64,000 nt of DNA from Roseobacter insulae (GCF_019375555.1 NZ_JAHXDN010000002.1:930001-994000); one strand, 5' to 3'; positions 28,484 to 37,791 are shown, numbered from the stretch's first letter. A program made the numbers and translations. The notes: a model not told the origin generated them from the letters alone.

Positions 28484-29821
28484 CTATTCTGCCGCATGTA
28501 CAGTCTTCTTCTTGGCCCACGAGCCCGATGGCCGTCCTTGTGGCCGTCCATTCGGTTTGTAGCCCATCTCCTCAGAATCTGTGCGAACCTTCGGCTTTGG
28601 CGGTGCTGAATCTTGTATCTCTTTGATGTGTTCCAGAACGGCGCTCAGGCGCTTGTTCTCGGTGATTGCCGCGTGGGTGACGCGCTGCTGGTGCGGATCG
28701 AAGATGCTACAGGGCAGGGCGACGCCTTTGGCGCGTACCTGGATCCGCCCGTTCGGAAACGCAAAGGTATCCACGTATTTGCCGACCAAACCACCTGTCA
28801 GATCATTGACTTCCAAGCGGATGCGCTTGCGGTCGTACTTCAGCGTCAAGTCCTTAGTGACATAGCGTTTGTCGCGCAGGCAGAAGACCTCCGCGAGGCG
28901 ATCCGGTTCAATGTTCAAGGCACGGTGCAGGTTGTCCGACTTGGCCGGGGCCTTAGCGAACTTCGCGTTATGTCGATCCTTGATACCTTCCAAACAGGCG
29001 TTTCCAGCCTCCATGTCAGAAATGCCTGTGATCCGTAGTTCCTTTGACCAGACGGTCCTGAAGCGTGCTATCGGCGCGTTCAACACGACTTTTGGCCTGG
29101 CTCGAATTGGCGCAGAGTATCTCGATGTTCAACTCGCTCAGCGCGCGCCCGAACTGGGTGATCCGCGCACCGCCTTTGGCGTCTTCTTTCGCCACCCGAA
29201 ACACCGTGTGTTTGCCGGAATAGAAGGCGACAGGGCGACCGTGTTTGAGCAGGTAACTCTCAAGTGCCTCGAAACAGCTGAAGGTGCTTTCCGATTTGAC
29301 GAACCTCAGCTCCATCAAGGTGCTGGTTGCTTGGTCGATGAAGACGAGCAGGGTGCAGGGATCGCCCCGATCCTCGAACCAGCGGTGATCCGACCCGTCG
29401 ATTTGGATCCGTTCGCCAAAGCACTCCCGGCGCAAGCGCGGCTGATGGAATGTGCCCGCTGCTTGCGTGACAACCAGATGCCGCCTTCCTGCATCCATTT
29501 GCGCAGCGTCTCGCGCGAGGCCTTCAGCCCGTGATCTTCTTTAAGCTTCTCAGCCGCCAATGTTGGCCCGAAGTCGGGATAGTTCTCCTTGATCAGGCCT
29601 AGCGCATAGTCGCGCTTGGCTTGGTGAAACTGATTGATAGGCGCACGTCTGCGCGACTTGTGCCGGATGGCCGACGCACCATCCTGCCGATAGCACTTCA
29701 ACAGCCTGAAGATTTATCTGCGCGTCAGGTTGAACATATTGGCGGCGTTGTCGACACTCAGCCGACCGTCGTCCACCTGCGCCAGCACTTCCATACGGTT
29801 CAACTCGCGCTCGCTCATCAT
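28484..29821 (-). pseudogene. ISNCY-type transposase, three lesions
   Basis: From ATG 29821 the protein starts MMSERELNRMEVLAQVDDGR with a helix-turn-helix (VDNAANMFNLTRR), then hits an in-frame TAA at 29714-29716. A frameshift near 29455 (after GGIWLSRKQR) and another near 29045 (after VERADSTLQDRLVK) separate the remaining parts. The catalytic core is visible (QIDGSDHRWFEDRG; VERADST), but the second catalytic Asp expected in YSDKHTVF is Gly here (YSGKHTVF). The C-terminal domain (DLTLKYDRKRIRLEVNDLTG) is intact in its own frame. The element is dead. Confidence 0.85.
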
Positions 29822-29951
29822 CAGCCATCCCACGTCTGCTCATCCTCATTGCGCTTTGCGGGCAGAGTGACATTTCTGCTTTGCTCATAGGTGACATTAT
29901 CGTGTTGCGGCTACACGCTTGCGTAGCAGGGTGCGCTCTACTTAGAAGTGC

Positions 29952-29982
29952 GACTCCTATTAGAAAACAATGAGTTATCTAA
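29952..29982 (-). repeat. 31-bp inverted repeat, right copy (IS30-type end)
   Basis: Perfect inverted copy of 27869-27899. It precedes an IS30-type transposase start on the plus strand by about 13 bp. Confidence 0.85.
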
Positions 29983-29995
29983 CAGGAGGCATTTC

Positions 29996-30116
29996 ATGGG
30001 AGCCGTCTGAACGCGACTTTCACTTCATTAACGGCACGCGATTGAGGATATATTGAGCGCGAAGATGCCCGTGAGGAAGGTCGCGGCCGAAATCGGCAGG
30101 CATCGCTCGGCTGTCG
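29996..30116 (+). pseudogene. IS30-family transposase 5' fragment
   Basis: ATG 29996 reads MGAV and then TGA. Reading past that stop gives LSLH-x-RHAIEDILSAKMPVRKVAAEIGRHRS, the N-terminal helix-turn-helix of an IS30-type transposase related to, but different from, the copy at 27161-27854. Similarity ends near 30116. It is a short dead fragment whose end repeat is 29952-29982. Confidence 0.7.
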
Positions 30117-30560
30117 CGCTCGAAGATCATGTACATCGACAGTAAAGCCGAAGGGCTTGAAACCCCGCTGTAATTGGGCGCATCTACTTTCCGAAACCAG
30201 GGAAAACCCTACGATAAGGGTCTCAAATCCCAGAGCTTGAAGGGCGCAGGTTTCAAAGCGAACGACTTCGAAACCAAATGCGGCGATCATTGTTGGATTT
30301 CTGAGCCACGAAAAGATCAGAATAGCCGCTTTGATCTCCTGACATGGTTGCCGCAAGTCTTCTCAGCGCTGCAATACTTGAGGTCTCCGGGCGGCTAAGC
30401 CTTGCGCCCGGTTGCGCACTTGCGGTGATATTTCTGCGTTGCAGGTCGGGTGACACTTCTACCTGGTTGCAACACTCTCAGGCGATTTGCAGAAATCTAC
30501 CGCTGACAGATGGTCGCCCTGAACGCTAGGATTGTCCTGCATGATCGAAGGACATCCACA
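30117..30560. other. non-coding IS debris and gtdA upstream region
   Basis: No convincing gene. Around 30427-30470 two spaced GGTGA-type motifs (GGTGATATTTCTGC and GGGTGACACTTCTACC) resemble those at the end of the ISNCY remnant near 29866-29915 (GTGACATTTCTGC, GGTGACATTATC), so another ISNCY end appears to lie here. The gtdA promoter must lie between there and 30560. Confidence 0.45.
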
Positions 30561-31607
30561 ATGGCCCAAACAAAACCCCAAAACACGGCAGAGCGCGCCG
30601 CTTTCTATGAGGCAATCGAACCGGAGTCGATGCGTGCCCTATGGTCGGTCATGTCGGGGATCATCACGCCGGAACCAAAATCCGACTGCGTCCCGTTCAA
30701 ATGGAGCTATGCTTCCGTTCGGGCACGCCTGATCGAAGCTGCGGGCCTGATTACCGCCAAGGAAGCGGAACGGCGCGTTCTGATCCTTGAAAACCCCGGT
30801 CTGAAGGGCACGTCGAAAGTCACAACCAGCCTCTATTGCGGCGTGCAATGTGTCATGCCGGGCGAGGTCGCCCCTGCTCATCGTCACACCCAGTCCGCCC
30901 TGCGGTTCGTTCTGGAAAGCAGTGGTGGCTTCACCGCCGTTGGTGGCGAAAAGACCGAAATGCAGTTCGGAGACTTCGTGATCACGCCCAACTGGGAATG
31001 GCATGACCATGGCAACACGACAGAAGATCCGATCTTCTGGCTCGATGGATTGGATATTCCGGTGGTGCAGTTTCTGGATGCGAGCTTTGCCGAAGGATAT
31101 GGCGACGATCAGCAGCCAATCACCAAGCCCACTGGCGACAGCGCAGCCCGTTACGGCGCCAACATGATGCCCATGGGATATGAAAGCGTGACCCCGACCT
31201 CACCCATCTTCAACTACCCCTATGCACGGTCGCGGGAAGCGTTGGAGCAAATGCGCAAGCACGAGGAATGGGACCCCGCCCACGGGCTGAAAATGCGCTA
31301 TATCAATCCGGTTGACGGTGGGTGGGCCATGCCAACAATCGGAACCTGCCTGCAACTGCTGCCCAAGGACTTCTGCGGCGCGCCCTATAAATCGACCGAC
31401 GCCACGATCTATGTCTGCGTTGAGGGCTGCGGTCGCACACAGATACGCGACACGGTGATCGAATGGTGCCCGCGCGACGTGTTTGTTGTTCCAAGCTGGC
31501 ATGAAATCCGTCATGAGACAGATGAAGACGCGGTTCTCTTTTCCTATTCGGATCGCCCCATTCAGGAAAAACTCGGTCTGTTCCGGGACATGCGCGGCAA
31601 CCGGTAA
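30561..31607 (+). CDS. gtdA: gentisate 1,2-dioxygenase
   Basis: A 348-residue bicupin that opens the gentisate ring to maleylpyruvate, using Fe(II). The first cupin has the metal-binding motif PAHRHTQSALRFVLE and later NWEWHDHGN; the second cupin includes VVPSWHEIRHETD. The start MAQTKPQ (ATG 30561) has GAAGGA eight bases upstream; the longer frame from 30510 is not supported. No maleylpyruvate isomerase or fumarylpyruvate hydrolase gene adjoins it. It sits between IS remnants and the photosynthesis cluster. Confidence 0.9.
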   Translation: MAQTKPQNTAERAAFYEAIEPESMRALWSVMSGIITPEPKSDCVPFKWSYASVRARLIEAAGLITAKEAERRVLILENPGLKGTSKVTTSLYCGVQCVMPGEVAPAHRHTQSALRFVLESSGGFTAVGGEKTEMQFGDFVITPNWEWHDHGNTTEDPIFWLDGLDIPVVQFLDASFAEGYGDDQQPITKPTGDSAARYGANMMPMGYESVTPTSPIFNYPYARSREALEQMRKHEEWDPAHGLKMRYINPVDGGWAMPTIGTCLQLLPKDFCGAPYKSTDATIYVCVEGCGRTQIRDTVIEWCPRDVFVVPSWHEIRHETDEDAVLFSYSDRPIQEKLGLFRDMRGNR

Positions 31608-31619
31608 GGCCGGGTCCGG

Positions 31620-32159
31620 CTAGGAAACCGACGCCGTAGCGAGGTCGCCAAAGATCGTTTCGCCGTGGTCTCTGAGATAAATCCTGAGCCATGGCGTGAA
31701 GATTTCCGGCTGCCGGGCCACGTGCTTCAGAAGGTCCGCATACCGCACCCATTCCACCGCCATCACCTCTTCGGGATTGGGGGTGATGGACAGCTTGGCC
31801 GGGGCATCCGCTATGAAAACATCGACCACTTCGTGTTCCGTAAGACCCCCGCCCACATCTGCGCGGTATTCAAGATGATGCCGATGCTCGGGGCGCAGCC
31901 CGGTAACGCCAATCTCTTCGTCCAGACGGCGCACCGCACAGTCCAGAGGTGGCTCGTCCCAGGCCGGATGCGTGCAGCAGGTGTTCGTCCAGAGACCAGG
32001 CGTATGGTATTTTCCCATCGCGCGCTGCTGCATCAGCACGGCGTCCCCCTGCAGCACAAACACGGACACCGCCTTGTGCCGCAGCCCTCTCAGATGCGCT
32101 TCAAGCTTTTCAACCGGTGTCAGCGTGCCATCCACCCAGGCCGGGATCATGATCGTCAT
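31620..32159 (-). CDS. idi: isopentenyl-diphosphate delta-isomerase, type I
   Basis: A 179-residue Nudix-type IPP isomerase making dimethylallyl diphosphate for carotenoid and phytol chains. Visible motifs are TNTCCTHPAW, with the catalytic Cys and metal-binding His, and the Nudix helix region AVRRLDEEIGV. ATG 32159 overlaps the bchP stop (ATGA); ATG 32150 is also possible. It is the outermost gene of the PGC on this side and the last of the bchG-bch2-bchP-idi operon. Confidence 0.93.
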   Translation of the reverse strand: MTIMIPAWVDGTLTPVEKLEAHLRGLRHKAVSVFVLQGDAVLMQQRAMGKYHTPGLWTNTCCTHPAWDEPPLDCAVRRLDEEIGVTGLRPEHRHHLEYRADVGGGLTEHEVVDVFIADAPAKLSITPNPEEVMAVEWVRYADLLKHVARQPEIFTPWLRIYLRDHGETIFGDLATASVS

Positions 32160-33334
32160 ACGCGCGTCGGTGCCACAAGTCCGGTCAGATGTGCAAGGTT
32201 CTTGAAGCCGATTTTCAGATGCGCCATGGGCCGGGCCCGGACCAGCTTCTTGTTCATATACGCCTCGAAGGTCAGGCGCTGAACGTCGATATCGTGGCAA
32301 AGCGACACGAAACGTTCGCGCCGGTCATCGCTGCGATAATAGGCGTTCTGCATCGACCCCAGCACCCGAAAGACGGTTTTATGTTCCTTCATGAACAGCG
32401 CGCGTGCGATCCGCAGATCCTTGGCTCGCCCGGATGCGAGCGTGGCCGCACAGGCCGTTGCGGCAACCCGGCCACCGACCATCGCGTAATAAATGCCCTC
32501 ACCAGACGACGGGGCGACGACACCGGCGGCATCGCCTGCGAGTATCACGTCCTTGCCATTGTCCCAGCGGTCCAGCGGCCTGAGCGGGATCGGCGCCCCC
32601 TCGCGGCGCAACGTTTCACAGTCGGTCAACCCGGCGGACTGGCGCAGGGCAGCGGTCGCCTGCTTGAGATCGACCGAGGATACTTCGGTCCCCATCCCCA
32701 CGCTGGCGCTGTCGCCATGCGGGAAAATCCAGCCGTAGAAATCCGGCGAAATCTCTCCATCGTAAATCACGTCGCAACGCACAGGGTCGTAAACGGCCGA
32801 TTTGGCCGGTGCCCTGATGATCTCGTGATAGGCCAACACGTAAGGAATCTTGTCGCCGCCGGGCACCTCCGCGCGCCCCACTTTAGAACGTGCGCCATCG
32901 GCACCAATCACCAGTTTTGTCTGCAAACGCGCCTCTTCGCCGGTGGCCTTGTCGCGGTAGACAACGAAGGTGCCCGCGTCCTCCCGGTCGATCCGAAGGA
33001 AGGTACCGGTCAGCGATGTGACACCGGCGGCGCTGGCACGCGTGCGCAGAAAGGGGTCAAAATCCTTGCGGTCGACCATGCCGACGAAACCGTTCTCAAT
33101 CGGGATATCGACGTGCCGACCGGTTGGCGAAATCATCCGCGCGGTTTTTACCTTGGCCACAAGCTGGTCATCACCGATCTCGAAGTCCTGCATCAGCCGC
33201 GGCGGGATTGCACCCCCGCAGGGTTTGATCCGCCCGTCCCTGTCCAGCATCGCGACGCTGTGGCCAGAATTGACAAGATCCAAGGCTGCCGTGGCGCCAG
33301 AAGGTCCACCGCCGACAACGACTACATCATACAT
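32156..33334 (-). CDS. bchP: geranylgeranyl diphosphate/bacteriochlorophyll reductase
   Basis: A 392-residue flavoprotein reducing the geranylgeranyl tail of bacteriochlorophyll a to phytyl. The N-terminal FAD dinucleotide motif is VVVGGGPSGATAALDLVNSG; GADGARSKVGRAEVP and LAGDAAGVVAPSSGEGIYYA are the other typical FAD segments. It starts three bases after the bch2 stop and overlaps idi by 4 bp. Confidence 0.95.
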   Translation of the reverse strand: MYDVVVVGGGPSGATAALDLVNSGHSVAMLDRDGRIKPCGGAIPPRLMQDFEIGDDQLVAKVKTARMISPTGRHVDIPIENGFVGMVDRKDFDPFLRTRASAAGVTSLTGTFLRIDREDAGTFVVYRDKATGEEARLQTKLVIGADGARSKVGRAEVPGGDKIPYVLAYHEIIRAPAKSAVYDPVRCDVIYDGEISPDFYGWIFPHGDSASVGMGTEVSSVDLKQATAALRQSAGLTDCETLRREGAPIPLRPLDRWDNGKDVILAGDAAGVVAPSSGEGIYYAMVGGRVAATACAATLASGRAKDLRIARALFMKEHKTVFRVLGSMQNAYYRSDDRRERFVSLCHDIDVQRLTFEAYMNKKLVRARPMAHLKIGFKNLAHLTGLVAPTRV

Positions 33335-33337
33335 GTC

Positions 33338-34624
33338 TCATTCTCCCGGAACCAAAATCTCATGCGGCACGGCGGGCCGGTCCATCACCCGCATTGCCAT
33401 AACGGCGGCGGCGATAAAGAGCACCGCCTCTATCAGAAAGACAAAACCGAAGGCGGCGGCGTCGCTGGTCGCGCCCGCGCGCAGGATGTCCACCATGGCC
33501 GCGCCCACCAACCCGCCGAATCCGGCGGCCAGCGCCTGCGCCGCGCCCCACAGACCCATGCGGGTTCCCTCGCGGGACGACCTGCCCTGCCCGGCCAGCG
33601 CCATCATCGATCCGATCGCGGCCACGGCGAAAACTCCGTTGAAGAAACCCAGACCCACGACCGCCGGCATTAGCGGCGCCCCTGCCCCGAGGTGTCCCAT
33701 CAGTGAAAGTGTGACCAGCATGCCGGCCGACCCGACGCAGCCCCCGACGACCCAGGCGCGCAGGCTGCCGATCTTGAAGCCGGTTGCCATCACGCCAACA
33801 AGAACCATGCCCATGAAGACGCCGCCGTTTTGCGCCCCTGACAGGGAGGTCGACTGCCCGGGCGTGAAATCGAACACAAGCCCCGCGTATGGTTCCAGGA
33901 TGAGTTCCTGCATGAAATACGCCGTCATCGACAAAAACACGAAAAGCGTGAAGTTGCGGGCGTGGCGCTCGCCCCATATTTCCCAAAAGCCCTCGCGGAA
34001 CGGCATCTGCGCAGCCTGCGGCTGAGCCTCGACGCCCGCTTCTATGCGCCAGATCGCCAGGCAGGTCAGCGCCAGCGCGCCCCCGGTGACGATGGCCACG
34101 ATCTTCAGAAGCAACGCGCCGGAGTAAGGATCAAGCTGCGCGCCGACGACACCGGCGGTCACTGCAATGCCCGCAATCATCATGAGCCAGCTTATTGTCG
34201 CCGCGGCGGCCCGGCGGGCGGGGGCTGTCGCGGTGGCCAGCAGGGCCAGAAGCGACGTGCCCGAGGCCCCGACGCCCACACCGATCAGGGCGTATGCGAT
34301 GACCGAAACGACCATTCCGGCCACGAAACCTGTTTCCAGCACGATCACGCCATAGGCTGCCAGCATCGCGCCTGCTGCCAGCGCCGCCATGCCGCCGATG
34401 ATCCACCGCGTGCGGTTGCCGCCGGTATCTGACAGGAACCCCCAATTCGGACGCGTAATCTGAATGCCGTAGTGCAGCGCGACCAGCAATCCCGGCAACA
34501 CGGCTGGCAGCGCGAGTTCCACGACCATCAGACGGTTTAGCGTGGAGGTGGTCAGCACGACGATTGCGCCCAGACACATCTGGACAAGGCCGAGCCTTAT
34601 GATCGACAACCAGCTGAGGGTCAT
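33338..34624 (-). CDS. PucC/LhaA-family transporter (Bch2)
   Basis: A 428-residue membrane protein with about twelve predicted helices, of the bacteriochlorophyll-delivery (BCD) branch of the major facilitator superfamily (GLVQMCLGAIVVLTTSTLNRLMV; GGNRTRWIIGG after helix two). Lying between bchG and bchP it is the protein usually called Bch2 or ORF428, thought to handle bacteriochlorophyll for assembly. ATG 34624 overlaps the bchG stop (ATGA). lhaA at 46758 is its paralogue. The molecular role is inferred from the family. Confidence 0.9.
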   Translation of the reverse strand: MTLSWLSIIRLGLVQMCLGAIVVLTTSTLNRLMVVELALPAVLPGLLVALHYGIQITRPNWGFLSDTGGNRTRWIIGGMAALAAGAMLAAYGVIVLETGFVAGMVVSVIAYALIGVGVGASGTSLLALLATATAPARRAAAATISWLMMIAGIAVTAGVVGAQLDPYSGALLLKIVAIVTGGALALTCLAIWRIEAGVEAQPQAAQMPFREGFWEIWGERHARNFTLFVFLSMTAYFMQELILEPYAGLVFDFTPGQSTSLSGAQNGGVFMGMVLVGVMATGFKIGSLRAWVVGGCVGSAGMLVTLSLMGHLGAGAPLMPAVVGLGFFNGVFAVAAIGSMMALAGQGRSSREGTRMGLWGAAQALAAGFGGLVGAAMVDILRAGATSDAAAFGFVFLIEAVLFIAAAVMAMRVMDRPAVPHEILVPGE

Positions 34625-35529
34625 CCCGACCCCCCTAACCCGCGCAATGCGAATGCCGCGATCATCATACCGCTGACATATAGTAAAACGCCTGTGCCAT
34701 TGTACCACGGGGCCTTGGCTTTCGGGTCCCTGAGCATGACCCTCATCGCCCAGACCTGCGCACCGAGAACAGCCAGCACAGCCGCCGCGTGCAGCGGTCT
34801 GTCCCACAGCATCAGCAGCGCGACTACCGCCACCTGTGGCACGGCCATGACCGTACACGCCACGCGGGCCGCGCGGGCCGGCCCCAGCGCCACGGGCAGG
34901 GAATTCACCCCGGTTTGCCGGTCGCCTTCCAATGCCTTGAAATCATTGAGGGTCATGATGCCATGTGCTCCGAGACCGTAGAGCAGCGCAATCATCACCA
35001 CCTCGATCGACGGGGCCCCGGCGCTGAGAACAGCCGCGCCGGTGAACCAGGGAAGGGTTTCATAGCTCAGCCCCACAAGCCCCGGACCCCAGATACCCGA
35101 GCGTTTCAATCGGACCGGTTCCGCCGAATAGGCCCATGCGGCCACCACCCCGAGGATGGTTGCACCAAACCCCCAGGGTCCGAGCTGCCACCCGACAGCA
35201 AGGGATAATACCGTCATGGCGATGGCGATCCACAGCCCCCAGCGACCGGGTATGCGGCCCGAGGGAATGGGCCGGTCCGGCTCGTTGATCGCGTCCACAT
35301 GTCTGTCGCACCAGTCATTCGCGGCCTGACTCATGCCGCAGACGATCGGTCCGGCCAGAATGACACCCAGAATGACCACGAACCAATGTCCAGAAGGCGC
35401 CGCCCCCGAGGAGATCGCGCCACAGAGATAAGCCCACATCGGCGGGAACCACGTAATGGGTTTGATAAGTCGCAGCGCGGCTGCAGGTTCAGGAAAACGG
35501 CGCGACTGTATGACCTGAGTGACAGACAT
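34621..35529 (-). CDS. bchG: bacteriochlorophyll synthase
   Basis: A 302-residue UbiA-type prenyltransferase attaching geranylgeranyl to bacteriochlorophyllide a. Two Asp-rich motifs are present, NDWCDRHVDAINEPDRPIPSG and NDFKALEGDR, with about eight predicted helices. A PpsR-type palindrome begins one base upstream of the start codon and no Shine-Dalgarno sequence is visible, so translation may be leaderless or coupled to ppsR read-through. It is the first gene of the bchG-bch2-bchP-idi operon. Confidence 0.95.
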   Translation of the reverse strand: MSVTQVIQSRRFPEPAAALRLIKPITWFPPMWAYLCGAISSGAAPSGHWFVVILGVILAGPIVCGMSQAANDWCDRHVDAINEPDRPIPSGRIPGRWGLWIAIAMTVLSLAVGWQLGPWGFGATILGVVAAWAYSAEPVRLKRSGIWGPGLVGLSYETLPWFTGAAVLSAGAPSIEVVMIALLYGLGAHGIMTLNDFKALEGDRQTGVNSLPVALGPARAARVACTVMAVPQVAVVALLMLWDRPLHAAAVLAVLGAQVWAMRVMLRDPKAKAPWYNGTGVLLYVSGMMIAAFALRGLGGSG

Positions 35530-35530
35530 G

Positions 35531-35548
35531 TGTAAACTATGGCTGACA
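35531..35548. promoter_or_regulatory. PpsR-type operator upstream of bchG
   Basis: TGTAAACTATGGCTGACA fits TGT-N12-ACA, the PpsR/CrtJ recognition pattern. It abuts the bchG start codon within the 61-bp ppsR-bchG gap, so bound repressor would cover the transcription start or the initiation region. Confidence 0.7.
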
Positions 35549-35590
35549 CTTTGAGTCGGTGCAAGAGGGACCGTTCAAGGCCCCCGCGTT

Positions 35591-37012
35591 TCAGCTGTTC
35601 TTGCTGAGCAAGCCGTATTTGCGAAGTTTCACATAAAGGCTCTGACGGGACAGGCCCAGCATCTCTGCCGCGGCCACACGGTTGTTTCCGGTCAGTTCAA
35701 CCGCCGTTTCGATACACATCTTTTCGACAACATCCGTCGTCTCGGCCACGATATCCTTAAGCGATGTCGAGCCCACCAGATCCATCACGTTCCGCGTGGG
35801 CTCGGAGGGTGCATGACTGGGAATAGTCGATGTGCCGCGTGCGGATTCCACACGACTGACATCGCGGATAACACAGCCCACGACGACCTCATCTGCATCC
35901 GAAACAGTCGTGGCGGAGATCTCGACCGACAACCGTACGCCGAGGTCGTTCACGAGTTTGGTGGCGTAAATACGCATCGGCCCGACACGCTGTGATTGAT
36001 CGGTCAGGACATCAAGGTCAATGCGCCCGCGCCCCAGAAAATCAGAAAAACTGCGGCCCACGACGTCCGACAGGTGAGCCGCGCCAACGATGTCCAGAAA
36101 GCTTTCGTTGACCGAGGTGATAATGCCCTTGCCCGTCATGAACACCATCGCGTCGCTGCCCGACCGGAACAAGGTCAGGGCCTGAAGCGCCGCAGCATCG
36201 GAGGTGGTGACGATGTCGGACTCCTGCGCCAGACGGCACAGTAAGATGCGCTGCCCCCCGGCCCGGAAAACAACGGGTTTCACAACGACGGATTGGCCGG
36301 AATGGGTTGCGCGCAGTGTGACGCGCCCGTCCTCCTCCGACAGGGTGGCGTTCATCAGGCTCTCGATCAACTCTCCGGTCGAGCGGTCTGAAAAGGCATT
36401 CGCAAAGGCGCTGCCCTTCAGCGCCGCCGCCTTGATCCCAAGCAAAGATGCCGCGGCTTCATTCACATCTTCGATGCGGCCGGTCTGCACCGAGACGAAA
36501 ACAATCGCCTGATCAACACTGGCCAGAAGGCTGCGGTACCGGGCGTCAAACTCGCGCCGCGTTTCATACCCCTGCTCCAAGGCGATCTGCGCCTGAACAA
36601 GCTGCTGTTGCGTCTCCGAAATCGGCCGCAGATCACGGCCCAGCAAAAGCGCCGCGTTCTCCTGACCAAACCGGTGAAACGTGTAACGTACCGGATACTG
36701 CCAGACGGCGTTATCGTAGTGGTTCAGTTCCAGCGATTTGTTCGGCACCTCTCCGGCCAGATAAGCCTCGTGCGCCTTTTCGAATTTTGGTGCTGTTTCC
36801 CGCGTGAGAAAATCCACGACCGGGCGACCTTCCCAATGCTTGAGATTGCCAAAAGATTCACTGTGATCATTGAGAACGACGCTGAGAATGATGCCTTCGG
36901 CGGAAACAACAAGCGCGATGTCGGAGGCAGCGCCGATAATGCTGCTTAAAAATTCTGGCTCGATGAGCGGAACCGACCCGCTGCTCCAGAAGTTATTTCC
37001 GCCAGTCGTCAT
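35591..37012 (-). CDS. ppsR: photosynthesis repressor PpsR/CrtJ
   Basis: A 473-residue regulator with an N-terminal region, two PAS domains (around 150-260 and 275-385) and a Fis-type helix-turn-helix at the C-terminus (VAAAEMLGLSRQSLYVKLRK). It represses bch, crt and puf/puc genes in oxygen or light by binding TGT-N12-ACA. A Cys is present at about 433, just before the helix-turn-helix (EKMCIETAV), matching the conserved redox-active Cys of the family. The start overlaps the ppaA stop (ATGA). Confidence 0.95.
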   Translation of the reverse strand: MTTGGNNFWSSGSVPLIEPEFLSSIIGAASDIALVVSAEGIILSVVLNDHSESFGNLKHWEGRPVVDFLTRETAPKFEKAHEAYLAGEVPNKSLELNHYDNAVWQYPVRYTFHRFGQENAALLLGRDLRPISETQQQLVQAQIALEQGYETRREFDARYRSLLASVDQAIVFVSVQTGRIEDVNEAAASLLGIKAAALKGSAFANAFSDRSTGELIESLMNATLSEEDGRVTLRATHSGQSVVVKPVVFRAGGQRILLCRLAQESDIVTTSDAAALQALTLFRSGSDAMVFMTGKGIITSVNESFLDIVGAAHLSDVVGRSFSDFLGRGRIDLDVLTDQSQRVGPMRIYATKLVNDLGVRLSVEISATTVSDADEVVVGCVIRDVSRVESARGTSTIPSHAPSEPTRNVMDLVGSTSLKDIVAETTDVVEKMCIETAVELTGNNRVAAAEMLGLSRQSLYVKLRKYGLLSKNS

Positions 37013-37791
37013 AATCGTCGCAACGTCTTGTTACGCCTCGAACAGAAGGATACGACATCTTTCGCGTCATTGGTCACTATATCTACGCCCGTCCGTTCTT
37101 TCAAATTCTCAACTTCATCCAGAACTCCGCCGCCCAGGGCGATAACGGGGCCGGTCGATAAGGTTGCCCGAATGGTTTGCACTGTCTCACTGACAGTTTC
37201 AAGGGTCTCCAGGCGGGCGCATGAGATCAAAATCAGGTCAGGACGCTCTTCCATCAACCGGGCGTTGAGCGCACCCAGCGGCTCGTCGAAAGACTGGGTG
37301 ACTTCGCAGCCGATACGGCGCAGCTGCGCCGCAACCACGCTTACGCCCAGAAAATGCTGTTGGCACTGCGGCAGAACCACAAGGGCGTGCAACCGACGGT
37401 CATCCGCGGCGAAGTCCAGATCGCCCTGCGAGGAGGCCTCTCCAAGGAGCGACTGCAAACGCATCGCGCCAATGGTGACATCGGCAAATGACACATCGTC
37501 ATCCACCCAGCTCTGGCCCAGAACGCAGGCCGCCTTGGGAATATACAGGTCAATGATCTTGTCAATTGAAAGCCGATGCCCGCGCAACTCCTCCATGACC
37601 AGGCGCGGGTCGAACTCACCCCTCACCAGAATTGCGCGCACCAGATGCTCCAGAACGAACTGGCGCACGCCATCGCTGCAGACGACCTGACGGTCACGCA
37701 GCACCGAGATTACCGTGGATGCAAACGCATCGACATGTTCCGGTCGATGACGCTGAAGGCCGCGTGTCGTCAAATGTTCATGCTGCGTCAT
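37009..37791 (-). CDS. ppaA: cobalamin-binding PpsR antagonist PpaA/AerR
   Basis: A 260-residue SCHIC-type B12-binding regulator that modulates PpsR. The helical N-terminal part precedes a short B12 domain with LPQCQQHFLGVSVVAAQLRRIG, where the His is the likely cobalt ligand, and VIALGGGVLDE. The gene precedes ppsR and overlaps its start by 4 bp, the standard arrangement. The region to bchF (about 310 bp) carries two PpsR sites. Confidence 0.92.
   Translation of the reverse strand: MTQHEHLTTRGLQRHRPEHVDAFASTVISVLRDRQVVCSDGVRQFVLEHLVRAILVRGEFDPRLVMEELRGHRLSIDKIIDLYIPKAACVLGQSWVDDDVSFADVTIGAMRLQSLLGEASSQGDLDFAADDRRLHALVVLPQCQQHFLGVSVVAAQLRRIGCEVTQSFDEPLGALNARLMEERPDLILISCARLETLETVSETVQTIRATLSTGPVIALGGGVLDEVENLKERTGVDIVTNDAKDVVSFCSRRNKTLRRL

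Noticed and set aside
30174-30398. Plus-strand frame of 74 codons after the IS30 fragment
   Set aside because: Basic, segmentally odd sequence without ribosome site; at most a gene remnant and not supportable as a CDS.
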